Shown here: positions 1 through 11,618 of the stretch, one piece after another | How the letters are laid out: each line of letters opens with the position of its first letter | Numbering within the stretch: position 1 is the stretch's first letter | Origin: Carettochelys insculpta | Lineage: Eukaryota > Chordata > Testudines > Carettochelyidae | Direction: 5' to 3' | DNA: 64,000 bases | Assembly (NCBI RefSeq): GCF_033958435.1 | Contig: NC_134141.1 | Coordinates: 98,931,001 to 98,995,000 of the forward strand | Position numbers and translations under genes: made by a program | The notes under the pieces: generated by a model | Database searches by the model: none | Seen by the model: only the letters and a program-made list of their open reading frames with translations | What the model was told of the DNA's origin: nothing

Positions 1-1350
1 AATTAAAATAAAGTGAAGTTCCTTGACTGGGACAGGAAAGTGGGTGTGGGGAGCAGAGAGGGTGCAGGCGCTGGGATGAAGTTTGGATGTGGGATGCAGG
101 AGGGGTTAGGATGGTGGCACAGAGTGGCACAGCTCCCAAAGTGACCAGCACACCCCACTGGCTGCAGTTCCAAAGTGGGAAGGAGAGGGAAAGGGTCTCT
201 GTGTGCTGTTACCCATATGCGCCACCCCTACCGCACCCATTGGCCACAGTTCCCAGCCAATGGGAGCTGCAGAGTCAGTGTTAAGGATGGGGGCCACAGG
301 GGCATACCATCTGATTCTGGGCAGGTCCACCACTAGGGAGGCATGGGGGCTGGAACAACCCCTCCACCTCAGGTGCCTCTCATGCTTCACCTCTTCCCTC
401 CCCTGCTCTGCCCCCACCCTGTCCCCACTCCACCAGCAGCCTGATCTGTTCTGCCGCCCATCTCCCAGCCCGCTGTGCTCCACTTCACTGCAGCAGCAAG
501 CAGAGCGTGGCCAGGTCTCTCCACCTGCCACTGTCACAGTGAAGCAGTGCAGAGCGGGCTGAGAAATGGGCAGGGGAACAACGCAGGCTGCTGTGCATCA
601 CTCCACTTCCCATGTCTCGCGAATCAGTGGATGCAAGGTGGGTACCCCTGCTCCACCCCACCTCAGGCCCCCAGGTAATCCACCAAGCTGCCCTGCACCC
701 TGCAGGTGCCATCCATAGGACTGTTGAGGCCCCCCAAAAGCACAGGGCAAGGGGCAAATGCCCCAAACCCTCCTATGGACAGGACAGAGGGAGAGAGACA
801 GAGCAGGCAGAAAGCTGGCTTAGGCCTGCTGTGCTGCTACTGGCACATCTCTTAAGGCCCTTGGTGGGAGGAGGGCACTGGGTCTCTGTATACCTGAGAC
901 TCAATCCTTGCTCTAACATCTATTTAATTACTTGTAGACAATGGAACAGTTTCAAGAGAAGTGACTGAGAGAGTTCCTATACCACAATATCCCATGACCC
1001 AGTGGCTAGGTCATTATCCTGAAATGTGGAAAAGCCAAGTTCAAATTGCATCTCTGCATCTAGCAGCAGGGAGAGCTGAACCTGGGAGTCCTATGATCAG
1101 TAGAACTGGAGTCAAAGGGCCTAAGTTACATGAAAGGACTGTTACTGAGGGAATATACGAAAAAAGTTAATAGGAAGAGCTGAGCTGGAAGCAACACACA
1201 GCAGTTTATGAGCTTTACTAAGTTCCATTTGTTATGCTTACCCTGCAATCAGCTTCAGTCTTTGTTAACAAAACACCAAGTCTGTTACATCCCAGATTAG
1301 TGCCTTACCTGATGTGTTAAAGCTGTAAGGTGGACGGCTCTTCCTCTGAC
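1..1350. other. Non-coding; old repeats
   Basis: GC-moderate sequence. An inverted CCCATTGGCC / GCCAATGGGAGCTGC motif (236-272) is typical of a common turtle-type repeat. A SINE-like stretch (about 995-1110) has a GTTCAAATTGC box. No gene is seen; short open frames lack similarity. Confidence 0.5.
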
Positions 1351-1352
1351 TA

Positions 1353-2028
1353 CAGAGAGTCCCTGACTTATGAATGGGTTACGTTCCGAACACCCAGTCA
1401 TAACTCAATTTGGCTCTAAGTCAGAAATACCCTTATACTGTAATCCCTTGAATTTTGCTTAAGTCGGGGAGGGCTTGGGTTGGGGGAAGGGTCCGGTGGG
1501 GGGGTTAAGCCGGGGGTGTCTTAGGGTAGCAGGGGTGGGGGTGGTTGCATGGAGAGGGTCTGGAGCCCCACCAGGGTCTGGGAGCCAGAGCCCCAGGCAC
1601 AGGTTGAAGTCAGAGCCCCATGCATGGGGAAGTGAGCTGGGGCCATGGAGGGGGTTGAGCCAGGCAGGGGAGGAGCTGAACAGGGATGCACCGGGGCGAG
1701 GTGCTTGAGTGGGGGACAGATTGGAGCCCCACATGTGCTCAGCCAGCTCACGGGGTGGGGGGTGATCTGTGGCTACACGGGGGCTGGGGGGTTTGGGGCT
1801 GGGTCCGCAGGAGTTGGTGCTGTGTGGAGGGGGGTCAAGGTCCAGGTGTGCGGGGTTGGGGCATGGGGCTTGGAGTCGGGTCCATGGTGTTGGAGAGAAG
1901 CCCCAGGTGTGTGGCTGGAGCTCCCCACTGCGGGAGGTAAACTGGGGCGCACAAGGGGGGTGAGCTGGAGGTTGGTTGTAAGTAAGAATGGTCGTAAGTT
2001 GATATGTTCATAAGTCAGGGATTGCTGG
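1353..2028. mobile_element. Tigger-like (pogo) non-autonomous DNA transposon
   Basis: The left end CAGAGAGTCCCTGACTTATG and the inverted right end CAGCAATCCCTGACTTATG share the core TCCCTGACTTATGAA, and both are bordered by TA (1351-1352; 2029-2030). The CAG...CCC terminus and TA target match the Tigger group. The interior (about 1460-1960) is unusually G-rich and repetitive with GAGCCCCA-type motifs. There is no transposase frame. Confidence 0.65.
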
Positions 2029-2030
2029 TA

Positions 2031-4924
2031 TTTTATTAATGTTGCACAGCATTTCCTTTGATTTTATGAGGAACAAAAAAGCCAGAAACAGTAGTTTGTT
2101 CAACCCAAAACATTTTTGTCAATGTTTTGATTCACCAAATGTTTTTGAATTTTCAGATTCAGTCTGAGCCAATTTTGTTTTGATTTTTCAGAACTACCAG
2201 TGAACTGACAAATCAATTATTCACCCAGCTCTGGACACCAAAAAAAAAAAAAAAAGATATATAATCTTGCAGGGAGGAAAACAGGTCTTTGTGATTATGT
2301 ATGGAGAGGAAATAATCCAACAAGACAGTACTGTATTAAAATGTGCTCCATGCTTTGGGGAAAGTTGAAGAACCGCTGTTTTTTTATTTTATTTTATTTT
2401 TTGTAATGAATAAAGAGCCAAACAGTAGAAAATGAGCATATGTAACATAGCCGCTAGCCCCAGCTAGCTCAAATCTTGGCTGGCGCCTCTAATTGTTACT
2501 GTAATACAACCATATAAATGTACTACTAATAATGTTGTTTTTTCATATAAAATTGATAGTTCCTGTCCCAATTTTCCATTCCGAGTACAGACTTGTTTTT
2601 TCCCTCTTAGATCTTCAAGCAGTTCCTTATGAAGCCATACTAACCACTTCTTGTTATTTATCCATGAGAACTGAAATGTGCTGTACATTAATTATGGCAT
2701 TTTTTTAGGATTCCCCAGCCCTTCCTCATTGTGGTAGGGTGTCCTGCCCAGCTGGGTCTTGTGAGGCCTGGTTGGCTGACCCTGGGCCACTCTGTTTCCT
2801 AGGCAGCTCTGCAGTGGTGTAGAAGATGTAGAAAACACATACAGCTGGTCACAATAGTCGATCATACTCAGTTGTGTAGCATAAAAGCAGAAGGAAGCAA
2901 ACAGAAGCAATTTAATAAGATAAACGCTTGGGTCAGGAAAGTAATGTGAGCTCTGGGGGAAGGGGAAGAACTTAATTTTAATGAGATTTTTGGGAAAGCT
3001 GCTGTCACTGGGAATGGTAGGATAGGCTCAGTATGAGGTAGAGCTTAAGCTGTGAAAGTTGGATCTAGTGTTACATCTCAATTCAAGTGACTCCAAAATT
3101 CAATGGGGATTAGATTTAGTGTTTTGGGCAGGTAATGGAGATATGCCTGAGCTGGGAAACTTGGGTCTGGATTTCCCAAATTTTGAGTGGAAGCTTTAGA
3201 TCTTGTATTCCAGTGCAGCTCTAATATTCATGAAGGGGTTATGTTCTTTTTCCATGGGCTTCCCTAATGGAACAAAGCACAGGCAATGAATGTGTGACTA
3301 TTAGCATGCATGTGAAAATGTTTATTCACTCACTTGAAAATAGCTTTTGTATTACATTGCATGCTAGGGAAAGATCCTCAGCTGCAGCCAAAGTGACTGT
3401 TTAATTCAGTTAAGGAGAGGATCTCTGCAACCTTTATGTCCCCATGATACTGGGACAGAGGTGGGGATGGAATGGTTCTTAATGGCTGCTCAAGTTATGC
3501 CTGCAGCTCTGAGAGCCTGCAACTGTTGGGCAAGAGGGAGAGCTGAGTTCTTACCTCTCTAAGACACTTCCTATGCTAGAGAAACAAGGGGAGACAGAAA
3601 GTCACCTTGTTTACTCTGTGCCAGCAGCATGAATGAGTCTTTCTTATGTCTCTTCCCAGACACCACCAGCCCGCTAGCCACGCATGTGCTCTCCTCTGGA
3701 CTATTGCAGACATTAAGCTGCCAGGCAAGGTAACAGCAGGTAACTACCTTTTGAGCTGCTCCCCAGTGGATCCAGTCCCTGGTGGACTGAACATTCACAG
3801 AAAGACCAGGCCTTCTGCTCCCAAAGGAGCAGCATGCACACCAGCTTGTAAGATCCACCTCAAGACCAGTTCTTTACTTAACTGGGATGCACTTAGTGAC
3901 AATATAATCATTCAAGATTAAGAGTCGGGTGAAAGTGAGTAAGGATATAGGAAATAAATGGTTACACAGAAAATAAAATCATAGCATGATTTCTAGAGAC
4001 TAATCTTAACTAAAGAAGACCTCCTCTCTAAAGAAATCTTATCTTCCCTAGTCTTCTGCACTATTATCAACCAAGTTAGCTTATTATCCTTTTTTCTCAT
4101 GAATTCAAATGCACGGTTTACCTCTTAGGGGTGGGATGATGATGTTCCTTCTTTGTCTCATAGACCTAACCCCAAAGTTAATTCTCTAGGGTAACAACCT
4201 GTGGGCTTCCTTTGTCCTGTATGCTGATTCCCTCTTGATTTCACATCTTTGTTGATTGTGTATGTAAATGAGCTTCCTTGTGTTATCTTACGATGCTTAA
4301 TTTACATCCCAAAAAAGAGAGATGTAATCCATACACCTCTCTGACAGTATATCTGTTTTCATGTCTGCTGGTGACTGATATCTTGATTCAGACTCATGTT
4401 TTCTGCATACATGCATAACTCCTTACACAGTATTTATACACACATTTCACAATGGTATTAATGACAAGTGTGACTCCAGCTCTCCTTTGACTGTGCATGA
4501 CATTCTTTGGTGAACCAGAATGTACATACCAGGATATTCTGTAGCCACATGGTCAGTTGGCATGAAGCAGTGTTTTGGATCAGGGTGACCCAGAACTACT
4601 GCCATTTTTATGGCATCACAGATTGCTCTTATGTAGGCAGCTCTTTAGGGAACCAGCTAAGATGACTTTCAAGCTTCCTTATGCTTCTGAAGGAGAGCTG
4701 TTCACAAGGCTCTTATGGTCTCTGTTATGTATAGACTCTGTTAGTTGAAAACATCTTAATGGGTTATTTAGGAAAGTTTTCATCTGTAGCAGATGCTTAC
4801 TACTGTTGTTCCTTTGTTTTTCATTACATGTTAATTTGTTCAAAGTATTTCACTGAATAATTCACTTCATTGTTAAATTTTATCTCATTTACATCTAGCA
4901 GGGAGGCAAAAAGGGAGGTGGCAC
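2031..4924. other. Non-coding, no gene seen
   Basis: AT-rich single-copy-looking DNA with a poly-A run near 2239-2255 and a T/A low-complexity patch near 2380-2403. I see no exon, RNA gene or intact element. Confidence 0.5.
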
Positions 4925-5100
4925 TCTGAACTGAAACTCAGAAAATGTGGGTTCAATTCCTAGATCTGGTCAATGTTTAACTATGTGCCTCAGTTTCCCA
5001 GTTTGTAAAAACAGGGACAATAAATCTTCCTTGTAAAATGCTTTGTACTCATCAGATGAAGAGTGCTATATATGAGTTAGGCATTTAAACAATATTAGCA
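4925..5100 (+). repeat. MIR/CORE-SINE-like fragment, sense
   Basis: GTGGGTTCAATTCCTAGATC, TGTGCCTCAGTTTCCCAGTT, TGTAAAAACAGGGACAATAA and GTAAAATGCTTTGTACTC follow the 3' order of MIR-type SINEs. Confidence 0.6.
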
Positions 5101-5904
5101 TGGCATCATACTCCCCCACCTATCTAGTCTTCCTATTCTGTTTCTTCCATATAAATTCTGACCACCCTATTGACAGACACAATTGAATGATGGTAATTAG
5201 GTTAAAATGCTGAGGATTTAGAAAACATTTTTAATATTCTTTTTTGTAAGGCTTATGCATATAAGAATCTGGGTGTCTTCATGTTTTTTTCTTTTAAACA
5301 TGCACCTTTGGTTCCTATTTTCAGCTAAGACTAGAAATGCAAGTATCAAAATAAAATGGCAGTTTATTCTTGGTATTTCTAGCTCAGCCAGAGCCAAAAC
5401 AAACTGAAAATCTCATCCACCTGTTCTTGTCAAATTACCACATCAATATTTATATCTGACAGGTTTAGACAGACACACAAACATTCAGCTGTTTATATAA
5501 ATCTAACCATATCTGTAAACCCCTTAGGGAAGGGATGTAAAATATAGTGGCCCAGGGGCTGGATCTGACCCACATAATGTATTATATCACCTGCTTGACA
5601 CAGGGAGATTCCACAGAACCTAAGCTTTTATTTTAAAATGTTTCTAACCCTTCTAATCATGGAAATAACCTTCCAAGGATGAGACAGTCCTAGCCAATGC
5701 TATGCTGCCTTTCTGAGGGCAAATCTTCATTAAGGCCAGACCAACAGGGCAGCAATCATTTCAGTGGGGGTCAATTTATGTCTACTATAGACATGATAAA
5801 TCAAACACCAATCACTCTATCAACTCTGATACTCCACCTCAATGTGAAGCACAAGGGGAATTGACAGCAGAGCATTTCCTGTTACACACTGCAGAGAAGG
5901 CACC
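5101..5904. other. Non-coding, nothing recognised
   Basis: AT-rich sequence with no open frame worth noting and no repeat that I recognise. Confidence 0.5.
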
Positions 5905-6260
5905 TAGGGTGTGTCTATGCTTACTGGAAGGAAAATTAACTCCTTCAGGATCAATCATCTAGGGTTCCGTTCAGTCTGCCTAAACGTGATGTGCTAAATC
6001 GAACCATCAGGGCTCTCCAGTCAGCCTTCATACTCCTCAGAGTTTCTCCCATCAACCTCCTTCTTTGGGAACAACCAGAAAAATTGATCTAGCATACATC
6101 AATTCCAGCTACACAATTGTCGTAGCTGGAATTGCATATCTTAGATCAATTTTTAGGGTAGAAATGGCCCAAGGTAAGTAGATCTCAGTATGTTGATTTC
6201 AGCTACATTATTGATATAGCTGAAGTTGCGTAACTTAGATCCATCTCCTGTGGATTGTAT
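5905..6260. mobile_element. Degenerate MITE with internal palindromes
   Basis: Left end GGGTGTGTCTATGCTTACTG. The interior contains the inverted pair CAATTCCAGCTAC / GTAGCTGGAATTG (about 6100-6135), then a related unit with TTTCAGCTACATTATTG / ATAGCTGAAGTTG (6196-6235). The first unit ends near 6174 (AAATGGCCCAAGG). Confidence 0.5.
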
Positions 6261-9200
6261 GGTTAATCAGTCCAGAGTCTCCAGACAATCTGAAACAATC
6301 TGTGAAGTGTGAACTCCTTTGTCCTCTTTTAATCTGATGAAATAGAAAGGAAATAAAGCCTGCTGGTTTGGGAACTGGGAGTTGCTTCATGGAAGAAAAT
6401 GCAAAGAAAAGAACTGAGAAGACTCACAAAGATACGGACAAGAGAGGAAAACAGAAGGCTGGACAAGGAAAAGAAGCAAAAGGACTGGAATAGCTGTGAG
6501 CTGAAAAGAATAGATTTTTCACCAAGTAATGATTGTGACAATAAATCACTGAATGAATAAAAATTATATATTCAGTTACTATGTAACGTATGAGTATTAA
6601 ATCCTTGCTGTCTGTGCCAGCCATTTAGTGGGCATCCCTCAGGGCACTCTGGGAAGTGTATAGCCCGAAATTTATACCTTGAACCATAGACCACAATTTA
6701 AATATAGAGGATACCCCTTTTCATCCTAAGGGGTGTGGTGCCCCTGCTTTCAGGTTCACCCATCACCCCTTAGTAACACCCAGTTTTTTTCACTTACCCT
6801 TTTGAAATTTGGTGATCTGTGACATGCTGATATTGATCACCCAGCTCTTAATCTTTATTTAGTTATTTTGTGCATCTTAATTTTTGCAGATTTTTTTCCT
6901 AATTTTATGGTTCATAATAGTAGGGAAGTGATATGAAGAGACGGCAGTTTAAATGGAAATCATTCTTTTTGTCTGTACTACAAAACTGTCACTCTGCCAA
7001 GGTTTGCTTAGACATTTCTGAAATCACAGGAAAAATAAATTATGAGAATGAGAATACAGAAATGGCTCAAAATAGTCTTTTTACTGTAAAGTGTGAATTG
7101 GAAATGAGTGCATGTCCTACTGTTCAGTGCACACATGTGAACAGTAGGAGACAATGAATACTCTAAAGACTGTCTGTAGCAAAGCAATCAGAAGCTAGAA
7201 TGCTGTTTGCCTTCTCAGAAAAAGAGAGAAAAGGTTTTTAGACCTTCTTCCAGAGGTTCTTTATTTTATTTTCTCTTCTTATATTTTATGACCCCCCTCA
7301 GACCTTTTTAAAATTTAATTCAGTTATCTTTTACTTTGGTACATATGTGGTGCTGTGATCCTAGGATGGTTAAATTACTTACCATTCTGTTCCTTGGAGT
7401 AGTGAGATATGTACCCCCAGCTTAATGCCTCAACTCAGCAAAGAACTTGCACATCCTTAAAGTTAAGTATATACATTTACTTTACCCATTGTACTCAAGA
7501 TGGAGTCTTTAAGTGAGAATATTTTTAACTAATGGGCAATATTTTGCACAAAGTTCCTGTTGATCAGAAATGAAAGAAAAATTACCGACAACGAGGCAGT
7601 GCCATATGGTTAGGTTATTTCAAGGACAGTCTGTTAGGTAAGTACAATTCATTGAAAGTTCGTGACATAAATAGGAGGGTTTTACAAGCCCAGCCTTAGG
7701 GCACGATGAGCAAGGTGGTTGCGTTGGGCATTTTCAGGGCCCAGAATTCCAACTGACTTGCCTGCCGGCTGGGTCCTACTGTCAGTGCACTGCCTTGGTC
7801 CTGCAAACTCTAACCAGACCTGAGGTTTTAAATCTACCAGAGCTGACGAGTGTTTGCCAGAAAGGGTGGAGCCTCAGGAAGAAGGGGTAGGGCTAAGGGC
7901 TAGACTCCTCCAGCCAGTCCTTCTGTGTTGTTGGGACTACTCGGTGTGAGACATTGAGGGTGCTGGCAGTGATTTAAAAGAGCTCAGAGATCCAGCCACT
8001 ACTGTTGCCATGGCAGCAAGAGCCAGGGGTCTCAGGTCCTTTTAAGTCACTGGGCCCTGGAGCAGCTGCCCCTTTTTTCTCCCACTATTGCAGCCCTGAA
8101 ACCTACATATGGCAATTGCACGGAACCTAAGACACATAAAATATCAATTATGTAGTTATTTCATTTGGCTAAAGCTTCAGCAGGACATAACATTTAAAAT
8201 AATCCAAATATCTGTCAATTTCACCAGCTGCAAATATTTAAAAATCCTGACTCAAGCTGAAGAAATCATAATTATTTTCAAAAATAATACATTTTGGGTT
8301 GGTTTGTTTATTTGTTTTTGGGTTTTGATGCATCTTCTGGTTTTAGACACTTAAGCTGCATTCACTGTGCATTTTAAGCTTTTCTCTGCAACCATGAGCA
8401 CTAGACACTTAATTTTGTAATGAAAACTGAGATTCTAGGATAATCTAGTAGAAGCAGCAGGGGCTTTAAAAATAACAAATATTGCAAGACTTTAGATAAA
8501 ATCAATAGAATTGGCAACACTGCATTTTTGGAATTCCTAAAAATTCCATAACATTAGGGGAAATGATTTGTTGTCATGAATTTATAACACCCTGTAGTCA
8601 AGTTTGACTACTAACAATTGTATCTTATTAGATAATGATGAACATGCCAGTCTATAGCTTATCAGCAAAGGGTGAATTTCACTCGTTACTCATAGAGGCT
8701 GAAACAAGACCCTGTGCAATAAATGATGTAGGCACCATGTTAAAGGCCTTGGGTGAAATTCTCTTTAGGGCAGAAGGCCATCATAAGACATGTGCTTTAC
8801 AAACCCTGTAGGCTGCATTTGAGGACTTGTGTGGTGCAGAGATCAGCTGTTGATCCTACACAGAGAGGTAATTTTCAGACCTTTGTATGTGTGCCCCTTG
8901 CACAGAGAGAAACCTATCCATAAAAAACCTCAAGCTCAGTTGCATTAATAAGTTCATTTTCTCTAAAAAGGCAGCAACCAATGGGGAAAAAATAATTCTG
9001 GTTTCTTCCAACACTGAGACTGCCATGCTTTTCTCATTTGATTTTTTAGTGAGATAAATATTGTCATCAAACCCCATCATTATGCACATTACTGATGAGT
9101 ATATGAGCAATGAAAAAAACAAGTGAATATGAAATACTGAATCTAATAAGATGAGAATTTTTCAAAAACATTCTATCACTCATGAATGAAAACAGCAATT

Positions 9201-9879
9201 AATCTTGACATGTTTTTATAAAAGTGTTGGTTGCTTAACACTTAGAATTTTTTTCCAGTTCATCATAGAAACGAATGAAGAGACTGAGAAAAGTAGAATC
9301 TGAGGTTCACTGTTTCTCCAATATCTGCTATTTTAGAGGTGGATATATTATGGTTTAAAATTTAGTTTGTAGGCTCATCGGTGTTCTGAATCCTAAATTG
9401 CATTGGCTGTCTTCACTTGAAGGGGGTTTCCAGTCCTTAGAATAACTAACTTTAGTCTCAACGTGGGTATACAGTGTTTTTGTAGACCATCTGCATGCAA
9501 GAAATTTTAAACAGTTTTTTGACCATGAAATTTTTCCTGAAAAATGTCCTTTTTTAAGAAGGAAATTTGGATTATAATTAAAAATCTGACATTTTATCTT
9601 AAAGCAAACATATTTCTCATTCAGGTGTCAAAAACTGAAACGTTGTTTTATGTGCTTCCCTTTCCTTAATGAAAACCCAAAAATTCCTGAAGAAATCATT
9701 CAATAAAAATGAGGGAGAAAGTGTTTTTTATCAACATATTTTGCCAGAAAGTGAATAATTTCTATATCGTGCAGGTCAGAGACTCATCATTTATTGTGAA
9801 TTATAGTATACCAGCTAGAAGCGTCAACTAAGTTAGATGCTTTCATGCACACAGTAACAGAACATCCCTACCAGTGCTA
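6261..9879. other. Non-coding, mostly unrecognised
   Basis: Mostly AT-rich. A GC-richer segment at 7690-8100 (CAGGTCCTTTTAAGTCACTG, GGGCCCTGGAGCAGCTGCC) looks repeat-derived. The 74-88 residue open frames here have no recognisable domain. Confidence 0.5.
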
Positions 9880-10745
9880 CTAAGAGCTTACAGTCTTAAT
9901 AGACAAGACAGACAAAAAATGGGAGGGCAAGAAAACAGAAGGCCAGATTAGTGAAAAACCAGATTTGTACAGAAATTTAGGAGCATAAATAAACATATAA
10001 GCTGCGTCTACACGTGCACGCTACTTCGAAGTAGCGGCACCAACTTCGAAATAGCGCCCGTCGCATCTACACGCGTCGGGTGCTATTTCGAAGTTAACTT
10101 CGACGTTAGGCGGCGAGACGTCGAAGTCGCTAACCTCATGAGGAGATAGGAATAGCGCCCTACTTCGACATTCAACGTCGAAGTAGGGACCGTGTAGACG
10201 ATCCGCGTCCCGCAACGTCGAAATTGCTGGGTCCTCCATGGCGGCCATCAGCTGGGGGGTTGAGAGATGCTCTCTCTCCAGCCCCTGCGGGGCTCTATGG
10301 TCACCGTGGGCAGCAGCCCTTAGCCCAGGGCTTCTGGCTGCTTCTGCGGCAGCTGGGGATCTATGCTGCAGGCACAGGGTCTGCAACCAGTTGTCAGCTC
10401 TGTGTATCTTGTGTTGTTTAGTGCAACTGTGTCTGGGAGGGGCCCTTTAAGGGAGCGGCTGGCTGTTGAGTCCGCCCTGTGACCCTGTCTGCAGCTGTGC
10501 CTGGCATCCCTATTTCGATGTGTGCTACTTTGACGTGTAGACGTTCCCTCGCTGCGCCTATTTCGATGTTGGGCTGAGCAACGTCGAAGTTGAACATCGA
10601 CGTTGCCGGCCCTGGAGGACGTGTAGACGTTATTCATCGAAATAGACTATTTCGATGTTGGCTGCACGTGTAGACGTAGCCATAGACACCAAACTCCTGA
10701 CGTGACTTGCCAAAGCGCACACAGCAAGTCAGTAGCAGAGCTACA
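9880..10745. repeat. SINE-like repeat split by the 10-kb MITE
   Basis: The left part (9880-9960: AGAGCTTACAGTCTTAATAG, ACAAGACAGACAAA) and the right part (10696-10745: ACTTGCCAAAGCGCACACAG, CAAGTCAGTAGCAGAGC) are consecutive pieces of one ancient amniote repeat. The intervening 10001-10680 is the younger MITE. Confidence 0.5.
10001..10680. mobile_element. CpG-rich Harbinger-type MITE
   Basis: The left end GCTGCGTCTACACGTGCA matches the inverted right end GCTACGTCTACACGTGCA at 17 of 18 positions. Subterminal regions repeat TTCGA/TCGAA-containing palindromes (for example CTACTTCGAAGTAG at 10021-10034). The element has far more CpG than its surroundings. No transposase is present. It splits an older SINE-like repeat (9880-9960 and 10696-10745). 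Assignment to PIF/Harbinger rests on end similarity to related reptile MITEs; the target-site duplication is unclear. Confidence 0.65.
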
Positions 10746-11536
10746 AATAAGTCTGTTTTCCATGACTCCCAGCTACACTGCAACAGTAACCGTGAGATAG
10801 AAAACCGACAAAAAGACTTGCATTGGACCATATATTGTCCATTTCTCTGTAAAGGCAATCCCTGTGAAGCAGATGGGAGGATGATTTTTTTTTATTCTGC
10901 ATGAAGTATATGCCTAGGAAAGTCACCTCTTCATTTGGAAATCTAGAGCAATAGAAATTTTTTCATATCTGGAGGCATCCTTTTTTACATAAATATCAGA
11001 GATTGTATCCAGAGTGTCTGAGGTCACCCCTTCAGTGCCATTAAGCCATTAGTCGTTAATTACAACATTACTTTAACTTGGGCTGGGCAGAAGGAGGAGG
11101 TTAATTCCCTCAACAATTTCAACTCTACAAAAATCTAGGGAGGAAAAAAAAATATTCCCACATGGTTGCCAGACAATTCTTACCTGGACAGGTTGCTATG
11201 ATCAGAGATCACTGAGATTAGTGGCTCAGATTTTCATCCCTTGCTGTTAGTCTGTTTATAAATGAAAGGTTTTCCACTGGCCAGTAAAAGCACCAAGAAC
11301 TACCACTTAGCAAACAATTCTTCTTCTTGGTGGTCACTCAACACCGAGTGGTATGTCTTCATATCACCCTCCTATTTGTGAGTCTGTTGATGGCTGGTCA
11401 GCCCGATTCTGAAGCTGCAGGTCTTAATTACACAAGGGCAGGTGTTTATCACCAAATGACTTACTAGAAACACAGGCCACTGCCGGTAAACTGTTAACGT
11501 CTACATTGTACAATACTTTGGGATTTAAAAGCAAAT
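10746..11536. other. Non-coding, nothing recognised
   Basis: AT-rich sequence between a SINE-like tail and a CR1 fragment. No gene is seen. Confidence 0.5.
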
Positions 11537-11618
11537 CATAGAAATATAGAACAGTAGGACTGGAAGGGACCTCGAGAAGCCATTGAGTCCAGCCCCCTGC
11601 CCCAAATGTAGCCTCTCA
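11537..11618 (-). mobile_element. CR1 LINE 3' end fragment, antisense
   Basis: AATCATAGAAATATAGAACA followed by GGACTGGAAGGGACCTCGAG and GAGTCCAGCCCC is the reversed CR1 3' terminus with its ATTCTATG-type tail. It directly abuts the Harbinger-like element starting at 11619. Confidence 0.7.
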
